From assembly GCF_017356035.1 (NCBI RefSeq), contig NZ_JAFIQX010000006.1:340896-404895 (forward strand): a stretch of 64,000 bases of DNA. The letters are read 5' to 3'. The stretch is from Longitalea luteola. Its GTDB lineage: Bacteria; Bacteroidota; Bacteroidia; Chitinophagales; Chitinophagaceae. The position numbers and the translations under genes were made by a program. Of this stretch, positions 34,664 to 42,295 are shown piece by piece; positions within the stretch are counted from its first letter, which is position 1; each line of letters starts with the position of its first letter. The notes below the pieces were generated by a model. That model made no database searches, was not told where the DNA came from, and worked only from the letters and a program-made list of their open reading frames with translations.

Positions 34664-37600
34664 ATGCGTAACCGAATTTATTTATCAATTCCTTTTTTTC
34701 CCGTTCTCCTTTTATTTACAGTTGGCGCAATAGCGCAAAGCACCATGCTTCGTAAGCACATTAATCTCGATGAAGACTGGCGTTTTCACTTTGGGCATGC
34801 CGCCGATCCAGAAAAAGATTTCAATTACAGCATTGCTACCATTTTCTCAAAAAGTGGTGGAGCTGCCGGCACGGCCATCGACCCGCGTTTTAAAGATTCC
34901 GGCTGGCGAAAACTGAACCTTCCGCACGATTGGGCGGTAGAGCTTCCATTCGTAAACTCATCGAACTTTGATGTTATGGCGCATGGCTATAAACCGGTTG
35001 GCGGCCTTTTTCCCGAAACCAGCATTGGCTGGTACCGCAAACAGTTTACCGTAGCCAAAACAGATTCCGGTCAGCGGTTTCAGTTACAGTTCGACGGGGT
35101 GTTCAGAGATGCCAGCTTCTGGCTGAACGGCTTTTATCTTGGCAACAATAAAAGCGGCTATGTAGGGGTGGCATACGATATTACCGATTACATGCGCTAC
35201 GGCAAGCCCAATACACTGGTGGTAAGAGTGGATGCCACACAATATGAGGGCTGGTTCTATGAGGGCGCCGGCATCTACCGCCATGTATGGCTGAATCAAT
35301 ACCATCCCGTGCATATCGGGAATGACGGCATTTTTGCATATGCTACGATTAAAGGCAAAGCAGCTACGGTAACAGTGGAAACCGAAGTGCAGAACCGGTT
35401 TTTATCACCAGCGAACGTTACCGTTGTTTCGTTCCTGACAGACAGAACCGGCCGAAAATTAGCAGCTTCTCCTGAGCAGCGGGTTGCTATAAATGTAAAT
35501 GGCAGAACAACCGTTCAGCATAATTTAAAGGTAGCGGATCCTATTCTCTGGTCGATCGATAACCCCTATTTGTACCGGGTTGTGTCGGTGTTGAAGCAGG
35601 GCGGCAAAGTGGTGGACAGTGTGTCTCAGCGTTTTGGTATTCGTAACATAGAGATAAAAGCAAACGGTGTCTTTCTCAACGGTCAGCATGTAAAGATCAA
35701 AGGCGCCAATAATCACCAGGACCATGCAGGAGTGGGGGCCGCCTTACCTGATTATCTCCAATACTACCGCATTCGCCTGTTAAAGCAATGGGGCAGCAAT
35801 GCTTATCGTACCAGCCACAATGCGCCAACCCCCGAACTGCTCGATGCATGCGATAGCCTTGGTATGCTCGTGATGGATGAGCAACGCCTGCTCAACAGTT
35901 CTACGGAGTACCTCGATCAGTTTGAACGGCTGCTGAAAAGGGACCGCAGCCGCGCCTGCGTCTTCATGTGGTCAATAGGTAATGAAGAGGGCTGGATACA
36001 AGGCAATGAAACCGGCCGTAATATAGCCCAGACTTTACTTGCCAAACAACGGGAGCTCGATCCCACCCGGGTAAGCACATACGCCGCCGATATGGCGAAT
36101 GTGTTCCATGGAGTGAATGAAGTAATTCCGGTACGCGGGTTTAATTACCGCCAGTTCGGCGTGGCCGGTTATCATAATGATCATCCCAAACAGCCCATCA
36201 TTGGCACCGAGATGGGCAGCACAGTAACAACAAGAGGCATTTATGAAAAGGATTCTATACGCGCCTATGTGCCCGACCAGGACATCACCGCCCCCTGGTG
36301 GGCCAGTACGGCTGAAACCTGGTGGAAGCTGGCCGCCGACAATGATTACTGGCTGGGTGGTTTTATCTGGACCGGCTTTGACTACCGCGGTGAACCTACG
36401 CCCTACAAATGGCCGAACATCTCATCGCATTTTGGCGTAATGGACGTATGCGGTTTTCCAAAGAACATTTATTATTACTATCAAAGCTGGTGGACGGATA
36501 AAGACGTACTGCATATTTCTCCGCACTGGAACTGGAAGGGCAAAGAAGGACAGCCCATCGAGGTATGGGTGAACACCAACGCCGACAATGTGGAATTGTT
36601 CCTGAACGGCAGATCGCTGGGTAAGAAAGACATGCCACGGAATTCGCACCTTACCTGGTCGGTGCCGTATGAACCCGGAACGCTGGAAGCGGTAGCTTAT
36701 AAAAAAGGCCGTAAACTTACCAGTAAAGTGGAAACTACCGGGGAACCGCATGAGATCATTTTATCACCCTACAAGACCACCATGTTAGGCGATGGAAAGG
36801 ATATTGCAGTCATAAATATATCCGTAGCAGACCGCCAGGGCAGGGAAGTGCCTGATGCAGCACACCTGATCCGCTTCTCTTTAAAGGGGGACGCCCGCCC
36901 GGATGACTCGGTCGTACGGGCAAAAATTATTGGCGTCGGAAATGGTGATCCCAGCAGTCACGAACCAGACAAATACTTCGTTGATTCCGCCTGGCAGCGA
37001 CGTTTATTTAACGGTAAAGCACAGGTCATTGTGCAGTCGGGTAAAACAGCAGGCAGTTTTCATTTTGAAGCTCGGGCCGACGGCCTGCAAAAAGGCAGCG
37101 TGGATATTATCACCATTCATCCGGGAACACCAACGCCGGTCAATACCGCGCCACACCCTTTTCCTGTATCAAAAGGTATAAGCCGGCCGGTAGAAAAAAT
37201 GCTCGGCGCCGATATTTCATTTCTGCCGCAACTGGAAGCACGCGGGATAAAATTTTCAGATGGCGGAATGGAAAAGGATGCCATTCAGATCTTAAAAGAC
37301 CATGGCATTAACTATATCCGCCTGCGGATCTTTAATAACCCGGCCAGGGACAGCGGCTATTCGCCAGGTCGTGGCTTTTGTGATCTCGAACACACGAAGG
37401 CAATGGCCAAACGGGTAAAAGCAGCAGGCATGAAATGGCTGCTCGATCTTCATTACAGCGATACCTGGGCCGACCCGGGAAAACAATACAAACCGGCTGC
37501 GTGGCGAGGTAAGCCGTTTCCGGAGCTGAAGCAGGCTGTTTACGATTATACAAAAGACGTAATGCAGGCACTAAAAGACCAGGGCACCACACCCGATATG

Positions 37601-38128
37601 GTACAGGTAGGTAACGAGATCAATCATGGCATGATCTGGCCCGAAGGGAACATTGGCAACCTCGACAGCCTGGCGCAATTGATCTATGCGGGCATTAACG
37701 GAGTAAAGGTTGTTTCGCCTTCTACCCCCATCATGCTGCATGTAGCATTGGGCGGGCAGAATGATGAATGTGTGTTATTTTATGACAACATGCTGCAACG
37801 GCAGGTGCCCTTCGATGTGATCGGGCTTTCTTATTATCCAAAATGGCATTGTACACTGGAAGATCTTCATTACAATTTGAATGATCTTGCCCGGCGTTAC
37901 GATAAAGATGTGATCGTTGTGGAGTACTCGCATTTGAAAAAAGAAGTAAATGAGCGGGCGTTTGACGTTTATAACGGTCATGGTAAGGGCTCGGCCATCT
38001 GGGAACCGTTAAACACATGGGAAGCGATCTTTGACAGGCAGGGAAAAGCAAACGGATTATTAATGGTATATGATGATCTGAATAAAAGGTTTATCAGCGT
38101 TAGTGCTGACAATAGTTCCAAACCATAG
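34664..38128 (+). CDS. GH2-GH53 fusion: beta-galactosidase-type domain joined to endo-beta-1,4-galactanase
   Basis: This is 1154 residues from ATG 34664, which opens a signal peptide (FFPVLLLFTVGAIAQ). The N-terminal part is GH2: sugar-binding domain (LDEDWRFHFG, LPHDWAVELPF, GAGIYRHVWLN), then a TIM barrel with acid/base Glu441 in SIGNEEGW and nucleophile Glu516 in IIGTEMGS. A DUF4982-like segment (ADNVELFLNGRSLGKK) and another beta-domain follow. From ~846 (MLGADISFLPQLEARGIKF) a complete GH53 domain follows, with acid/base Glu985 in VGNEINHG and nucleophile Glu1087 in VVEYSH. GH53 cuts internal beta-1,4-galactan bonds and GH2 removes terminal galactose, so one secreted chain could do both steps. 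Characterised Bacteroides loci, as I recall, have GH2 and GH53 as separate genes. The start is 7 bp after the previous stop. Confidence 0.93.
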   Translation: MRNRIYLSIPFFPVLLLFTVGAIAQSTMLRKHINLDEDWRFHFGHAADPEKDFNYSIATIFSKSGGAAGTAIDPRFKDSGWRKLNLPHDWAVELPFVNSSNFDVMAHGYKPVGGLFPETSIGWYRKQFTVAKTDSGQRFQLQFDGVFRDASFWLNGFYLGNNKSGYVGVAYDITDYMRYGKPNTLVVRVDATQYEGWFYEGAGIYRHVWLNQYHPVHIGNDGIFAYATIKGKAATVTVETEVQNRFLSPANVTVVSFLTDRTGRKLAASPEQRVAINVNGRTTVQHNLKVADPILWSIDNPYLYRVVSVLKQGGKVVDSVSQRFGIRNIEIKANGVFLNGQHVKIKGANNHQDHAGVGAALPDYLQYYRIRLLKQWGSNAYRTSHNAPTPELLDACDSLGMLVMDEQRLLNSSTEYLDQFERLLKRDRSRACVFMWSIGNEEGWIQGNETGRNIAQTLLAKQRELDPTRVSTYAADMANVFHGVNEVIPVRGFNYRQFGVAGYHNDHPKQPIIGTEMGSTVTTRGIYEKDSIRAYVPDQDITAPWWASTAETWWKLAADNDYWLGGFIWTGFDYRGEPTPYKWPNISSHFGVMDVCGFPKNIYYYYQSWWTDKDVLHISPHWNWKGKEGQPIEVWVNTNADNVELFLNGRSLGKKDMPRNSHLTWSVPYEPGTLEAVAYKKGRKLTSKVETTGEPHEIILSPYKTTMLGDGKDIAVINISVADRQGREVPDAAHLIRFSLKGDARPDDSVVRAKIIGVGNGDPSSHEPDKYFVDSAWQRRLFNGKAQVIVQSGKTAGSFHFEARADGLQKGSVDIITIHPGTPTPVNTAPHPFPVSKGISRPVEKMLGADISFLPQLEARGIKFSDGGMEKDAIQILKDHGINYIRLRIFNNPARDSGYSPGRGFCDLEHTKAMAKRVKAAGMKWLLDLHYSDTWADPGKQYKPAAWRGKPFPELKQAVYDYTKDVMQALKDQGTTPDMVQVGNEINHGMIWPEGNIGNLDSLAQLIYAGINGVKVVSPSTPIMLHVALGGQNDECVLFYDNMLQRQVPFDVIGLSYYPKWHCTLEDLHYNLNDLARRYDKDVIVVEYSHLKKEVNERAFDVYNGHGKGSAIWEPLNTWEAIFDRQGKANGLLMVYDDLNKRFISVSADNSSKP

Positions 38129-38152
38129 GTTGCTCACTTAAAATAAGTATAA

Positions 38153-39118
38153 ATGAACCGAATCAATAAGTTCGCAAAACTGTTTGCCTTCCTGGTGCTG
38201 CTGCCCTCAATGGTCCTGTATGCACAATATAAAATTCCGGCTGGTTTCACAGATGGCTATGTATATGCAAACGGTATCCGTATTCATTATTATCATGCCC
38301 TTCCTGCGCTGGGTAAACCGGTGATGGTGATGGTGCATGGCGTTACCGATAATGGGCTTTGCTGGACCACACTTGCAGAGAAACTGCAGGGCTCGTATGA
38401 TATTTATATGCTCGACGCCCGGGGGCATGGCCTGTCAGACCCATTCACTGCAGTAGATAATGGAGAAACCCTGGTAAAAGATGTAGTGGCATTTGTGCAG
38501 GCAATGAAATGGGAGAAGCCCATCCTGATGGGCCATTCAATGGGCGCCGCTACCGTCATGAGGGTAGGGGCTGAATATCCCGATCTGCCGAAAGCAGTCA
38601 TCATGTTAGATCCTATGCTTGGACGTTTTCCAGGTGGCCGCCCGCCTGGCGATAGCGCTCGCAACCGGCCACCGGCTTCAACGCAGGTTCGGCCATCAAC
38701 CGCACCCGACCGGCTTTCTGTGAATATGGTTGGCAGTCCGGAAACCCTGGTAGCTCAGAATAATTACCGGTTCGAAGACCTGGTTGCCACCGGCCGCCGT
38801 CAGTTTCCCAAATGGGACAGTGTTGATGTGTACTATTGGGCGCTTTCAAAAAAACAATACCATGGGCCTTATACAAACGAGGCGTGGCAGGCGATGAGCG
38901 GCACCATGAGAACAGAAAATGCATTGGCGAAGATCCAGGCGCCGGCCATTATACTGAAGGCCGATGCATCACCTGAAGTGCGTAAAACCAATGAAGAAGC
39001 TGCCCGTGTATTACAGAAAGGAAAACTTGTTCATATTGACGGGGCAGGCCATAATCTGCACCATGATCAACTGGCGCGTACGATAGAAGTGTTAAAAGGA
39101 TTTCTGTCAACACTTTAA
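38153..39118 (+). CDS. Exported alpha/beta hydrolase
   Basis: This is a 321-residue protein with a signal peptide (LFAFLVLLPSMVLYAQ). The fold is alpha/beta hydrolase: oxyanion region MVMVHGVTDNGLCW, nucleophile elbow GHSMGAATVM, catalytic His in IDGAGHNLHHDQ. It is the last gene of the galactan operon, 24 bp after the GH2-GH53 stop. An esterase acting on acyl-decorated pectin side chains (acetyl or feruloyl) would make sense there, but the sequence alone does not give the substrate. The gene ends at the border of the integration scar. Confidence 0.87.
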   Translation: MNRINKFAKLFAFLVLLPSMVLYAQYKIPAGFTDGYVYANGIRIHYYHALPALGKPVMVMVHGVTDNGLCWTTLAEKLQGSYDIYMLDARGHGLSDPFTAVDNGETLVKDVVAFVQAMKWEKPILMGHSMGAATVMRVGAEYPDLPKAVIMLDPMLGRFPGGRPPGDSARNRPPASTQVRPSTAPDRLSVNMVGSPETLVAQNNYRFEDLVATGRRQFPKWDSVDVYYWALSKKQYHGPYTNEAWQAMSGTMRTENALAKIQAPAIILKADASPEVRKTNEEAARVLQKGKLVHIDGAGHNLHHDQLARTIEVLKGFLSTL

Positions 39119-39129
39119 AGGCAGCACTA

Positions 39130-39417
39130 TCAATTTTCGCCAATGTAATATTCATTATACGAAATGCGCTTACGGGTGCTGGCGGTGGTTATTTGCCTGC
39201 AGGAAATGGATGGTATCGTAAAAGGTTCTGCCAAGATCTGCGCTGGCATTGCCATTCCTTTGCCGGCATCCCAGTCAGCGGGGGAGAGGTATTCTTTTAA
39301 GGCTAATTCGCAACGGGTGCCGTTAACGGTGATTCGTGCATAAACTGCAGATTTACCATCTTGTTGTCTGTTCGAGCGTAATACGAAGTGAACTCCAAAT
39401 GTTCCTGAACTGGTCAT
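39130..39417 (-). pseudogene. Remnant of a phage-type integrase: N-terminal arm-binding domain only
   Basis: From ATG 39417 the first ~50 residues (GTFGVHFVLRSNRQQDGKSAVYARITVNGTRCELALKEYLSPADWDAGKGMA) match the arm-type DNA-binding domain that starts Bacteroidota tyrosine recombinases. After GKGMA the similarity stops, the sequence becomes low-quality and ends at 95 residues. The core-binding and catalytic domains (R-H-R-Y) are not present in either flank, so this is a dead fragment of an integrase of ~400 residues. It lies ~255 bp from tRNA-Pro, a usual integration target, and probably marks the scar of a lost element. Confidence 0.8.
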
Positions 39418-39511
39418 ACAACATGTTTTTTGTTTTATGAATAGTTCCTCACACCAAATTGCGAACACAACGATGAATACAATCCGCTACCCATCTACAT
39501 TCTATAGCCAT

Positions 39512-39568
39512 CCGGTGAACAGGTGAACATAAATTTAATTTCGAATCGCAGTTCACCGGATAGTTCAC
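39512..39568. repeat. Paired GTGAAC/GTTCAC inverted repeats beside the integrase remnant
   Basis: CCGGTGAAC (39512-39520) is exactly inverted as GTTCACCGG (39551-39559), and each has a second half-copy just to its right: GTGAAC at 39523-39528 and GTTCAC at 39563-39568. The spacer is AT-rich. It sits ~95 bp upstream of the integrase-remnant start. It could be an operator, or arm or core sites of the former recombinase; there is no direct evidence for either. Confidence 0.5.
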
Positions 39569-39611
39569 ATTACGCTTGATTCGTTTTGCATCAAATTGAT
39601 ATCAAAAAATG

Positions 39612-39648
39612 AAAAAAGGCCTATAAAACCTCAGTTTTATAAGCCTTT
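39612..39648 (-). terminator. Rho-independent terminator of tRNA-Pro
   Basis: On the minus strand AAAGGCTTATAAAAC (39648-39634) pairs with GTTTTATAGGCCTTT (39629-39615) over 15 bp with one mismatch and a 4-nt loop, followed by a run of Ts (39617-39612). It starts 23 nt after the tRNA 3' end, the right place to end its transcript. Confidence 0.85.
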
Positions 39649-39671
39649 GGGATGTTTTACCATCCTTTTCG

Positions 39672-39745
39672 TCGGGTGGACTGGATTCGAACCAGCGACC
39701 CCTTGCACCCCATACAAGTGCGCTACCGGGCTGCGCCACCACCCG
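39672..39745 (-). tRNA. tRNA-Pro (anticodon GGG)
   Basis: The minus strand folds into a complete cloverleaf: acceptor stem CGGGTGG/CCACCCG, D-arm GCGC-AGCCCGGTA-GCGC, anticodon stem CTTGT/GCAAG with 7-nt loop ATGGGGT, and T-arm with loop TTCGAAT. U33 and G37 are present and the anticodon is GGG, reading proline codons. The 3' CCA is not encoded. The gene's 5' end is duplicated 225 bp upstream, with a GIY-YIG fragment in between. The nearest promoter-like sequence on this strand is a -7 element TAAATTTG at 40050-40043, so the transcript may now include the inserted fragment before the tRNA. Confidence 0.95.
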
Positions 39746-39972
39746 AAACTATACAAGATGATTATCCTGTAAGTATCTTTTAATTCCTCTTTTCTTTATT
39801 TTCATCTCTAATACTACGGCTTCACTTCTTGATTTACAGTTAAATGTAGTAATTAGAATCCAGGGTATTCCTGTCGATGTAAACTTTCCTTTTCCTAAAT
39901 TATGCTGATCAAATCGTTTCGCTACATTATCAGTACTTCCAACATAATACTTATCTAAAGCCACCACCCGAA
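39735..39972. repeat. 13-bp direct repeat of the tRNA-Pro 5' end flanking a GIY-YIG fragment
   Basis: GCCACCACCCGAA occurs at 39735-39747, covering the first 11 nt of tRNA-Pro plus 2 nt before it, and again at 39960-39972. The 212 bp between the two copies are almost entirely the truncated GIY-YIG reading frame. This looks like a target duplication or recombination junction left by insertion at the tRNA 5' end. Confidence 0.75.
39749..39967 (-). pseudogene. 5'-truncated GIY-YIG nuclease abutting tRNA-Pro
   Basis: The 72-residue frame starts at a GTG that lies inside the duplicated tRNA sequence. It then reads LDKYYVGSTDNVAKRFDQHNLGKGKF and SRSEAVVLEMKIKKRGIKRYL. These are the middle and end of the ~80-90-residue GIY-YIG family, with its YVGST, conserved Arg and SEA..E segments. 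The first strand that carries the GIY half of the motif (usually YYVYIL) is missing, so the nuclease is probably inactive. The stop codon is 3 nt from the tRNA 5' end. Small GIY-YIG genes next to tRNA genes are, as I recall, frequent in Bacteroidota. Confidence 0.75.
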
Positions 39973-40131
39973 TTACAGTATTTCAGGCATTTTTGACCTT
40001 TTTGGGGCTGATTTGGCCACCTGAAAACTGCCTTTGGGGGTGCAAATTTACTTAAAAAATTGATTTCCCGAAAAATATGCTATAAAATGATAAAACTTTT
40101 TATGGCCTCCTATTCATACAATCATCCGCTT

Positions 40132-40788
40132 TTAATTAACAAACAACTCCAGTCTTCCTTTCCTGGCTGCATCGTCCATCACCACCCGGGTAAAAAATCT
40201 ACCCGCAGGTTTTTCAGTAGGAAACCAGTTCCTTCCCTCCATTGAAACGATCAGCAAACCTTCTTCATCACCAACAGCTGCAAAGTTCTCGAGCACAGGC
40301 TGCTTTTCATAAGGCTGTAACCCATAACGCTCACCGAGTTCCTTTACCTGTTCCATAACATTATTCGTTACAATGCCAATTTCACTCACATACTGAAATG
40401 ATCGTGACGAAAATTGCTGCGTAGATGAATTGGGCACATCGTACCGGCAAATAAATTCCAGCAGGTTGCCATTGCGATCAAAGAAATAAAATGACTGGGC
40501 ATTCCAATTCATAAACTGCGTAAATACCGTTTCATGCTGCACTGGCAGCAGCGCTGCCTTATTCTGCATCCAGTGATACGCATCGTATAGCTTGTTATGC
40601 GGTATATCGATGGCAAGATGATAATAGGGATCCATATCGCTCGTTTCCCTGAAAATTAGTTTTGTTTCTCCTACCTGAAAAGCAGCGTAACCCGTTGGAG
40701 CCGCCAATGCCTGCAACTCCAGTATTCCTCCATAAAATGTCTTTATCGCCTGCAGGTCTGCCGCCAGTATTTCAATTTCCCTGATCAT
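40132..40788 (-). CDS. VOC (glyoxalase/bleomycin-resistance fold) family protein
   Basis: This is 218 residues from ATG 40788 (MIREIEILAADLQAIKTFYGGILELQ), where the VOC fold begins; the frame is open to 40851 but the extra 21 residues do not resemble the family. Two VOC modules are suggested: the first with GYAAFQVGETKLIFRE, YYHLAIDIPHN and SFYFFDRNGNLLEFI, the second around VSEIGIVTNNVMEQVKELGERYGL. Possible metal ligands are the His of YHLAID and the Glu of LLEFI. The family includes dioxygenases, glyoxalases and binding proteins, so the reaction is unknown. It is the last gene of the minus-strand catabolic group, 70 bp after the porin gene. Confidence 0.82.
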   Translation of the reverse strand: MIREIEILAADLQAIKTFYGGILELQALAAPTGYAAFQVGETKLIFRETSDMDPYYHLAIDIPHNKLYDAYHWMQNKAALLPVQHETVFTQFMNWNAQSFYFFDRNGNLLEFICRYDVPNSSTQQFSSRSFQYVSEIGIVTNNVMEQVKELGERYGLQPYEKQPVLENFAAVGDEEGLLIVSMEGRNWFPTEKPAGRFFTRVVMDDAARKGRLELFVN

Positions 40789-40858
40789 AGATCTTGTAAT
40801 GTTTATATCTACAACATCCAATTGGAAAACCGGTTCATTCGGAGACAACATTACTATA

Positions 40859-42244
40859 CTAAAACTTCACCTGCGCCGTCACACCCGTAAATAGAATATC
40901 TTTCCCCATGCCCGCCTGCTGCAAATAGCCCCCTGCATCGAACCAAGTAAACTCACCTTGTACGAAGAAATAACCATTGGGGTTATACACCAATGCGGCC
41001 GCAAGCTGCTTGCCGATATATTTTTTCGCTATATGTTTACCGGGATAAATGAGTGTCCCGTTAACTGCATACAATCCATCACCGGTGCTGTAACGCCAGA
41101 ATACATCACAATCTGTTTCGAAGCTCAACCGCCTCAATAATTTCAGCGACAACGAAGGATGCACATCAAATAAATTATACGGTCCTATCAATGCTGCCAA
41201 CCCGAAATAAGCACCTCGCGGAAACAGCGGATTAAAGGTCTGCAACCTGCCATCTGCTGCATCTTTATCTCCACTGATCAATTCCATTTTCAAGCCGGCT
41301 TCCGGTTGTAAAGGGCTGCGATGAAACCGGTGTGACACATTCATTGAAGCCGTCCAGGCCGAAATAGGCTGTTGGGCAAAAGTGCCAAACTGGCAAACGG
41401 CTTCAAGGTCATACTGCGTGGCCTGATTGGCGTTCCATATCCTCGTACCTATGCTATGCCTCAACTCTTCTCCTTTTCCTGCGTCAAAAACGGCATTTTT
41501 TCTGTGCAGGCCCAGGTAATACAACTCGATGTTCTTTACAACCCGCACCTTGTTTTGCACGATATAAGCACCCCATAACCTGACATCCTTACCAAAACCA
41601 TCATCGAATATTTTTTTGCGGGCCACTACATAATGGCTGTAAAATAGATCTGCTTTAAAACTTCCTGAAACAAAGATCGATCGAAGACCATCAAACGAAT
41701 GCCGGTTATTAGGGCCTTCCCGAACCGATACGAGCCTTTGCGATCCGTATAATAATTCCTGTCTGCCTGCACGAAAGATCAGTTTGTTTTGTGCACCAGA
41801 GTTTACCTGGTAATCAATAAACGCCTGGTGCATTTCCAAAGGGTTATCATCAACCGCGTTTGTGGCCGGCCGGCTGTTGGCCAGACTGCTTTGCAACTGC
41901 ACAAATGTTCGCACATGCCGGCCCGCGTGCACATCAGCATGTAGCAGCCACCTGGTTAAAATATAACCATCTCTATCTTCTGGTTCCTCGCCCCAACCTT
42001 CATGCCGAATATAAAAATACTGGTACCGCAGATCCCCACCATAACTGATATATCGGTTTTCGTTTTTCGATAGCGGCGTATATTTTATGCTTTTGTACCA
42101 GTCTTTGACCGTATCCCTTTTTAAAAAGGAATAATCTTCATCATACCGCAAGGGTTTAAAAGCAGGTAATTCCTGTGAAAAGCCTTGCAGACTGATAAAA
42201 ACCAAACCCAAAAGATAGTTGATGCGCATAACCTTTAAACTCAT
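40859..42244 (-). CDS. Alginate-export-family outer-membrane porin-like protein
   Basis: This is 461 residues from ATG 42244 (MSLKVMRINYLLGLVFISLQGFSQ is a signal peptide); ATG 42229 is an alternative and the frame extends to 42289. The mature protein is a beta-barrel of the alginate_exp type: YISYGGDLRYQYFYI, DGYILTRWLLHADVHAGRHVRTFVQLQSSLA, LIFRAGRQELLYGSQRLVSVREGPN, RSFDGLR-like segment, and a terminal strand TGVTAQVKF. In Bacteroidota such proteins are general barrel porins found with catabolic enzymes and do not imply alginate. It lies 51 bp after the amidohydrolase and may admit its substrate or release its product. Confidence 0.8.
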   Translation of the reverse strand: MSLKVMRINYLLGLVFISLQGFSQELPAFKPLRYDEDYSFLKRDTVKDWYKSIKYTPLSKNENRYISYGGDLRYQYFYIRHEGWGEEPEDRDGYILTRWLLHADVHAGRHVRTFVQLQSSLANSRPATNAVDDNPLEMHQAFIDYQVNSGAQNKLIFRAGRQELLYGSQRLVSVREGPNNRHSFDGLRSIFVSGSFKADLFYSHYVVARKKIFDDGFGKDVRLWGAYIVQNKVRVVKNIELYYLGLHRKNAVFDAGKGEELRHSIGTRIWNANQATQYDLEAVCQFGTFAQQPISAWTASMNVSHRFHRSPLQPEAGLKMELISGDKDAADGRLQTFNPLFPRGAYFGLAALIGPYNLFDVHPSLSLKLLRRLSFETDCDVFWRYSTGDGLYAVNGTLIYPGKHIAKKYIGKQLAAALVYNPNGYFFVQGEFTWFDAGGYLQQAGMGKDILFTGVTAQVKF

Positions 42245-42295
42245 TAGGTTGCCACATTTGCTTTCGTTGTTGTGGGGAAAACATGACACCCCTGG

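Noticed and set aside
39130..39967. An intact mobile element beside tRNA-Pro.
   Set aside because: The integrase lacks its catalytic domain, the GIY-YIG frame lacks its first strand, and no transposase or terminal inverted repeats are visible.
40789..40851. N-terminal extension of the VOC protein to 40851.
   Set aside because: The fold begins at the ATG at 40788 and the 21 extra residues show no resemblance to the family.
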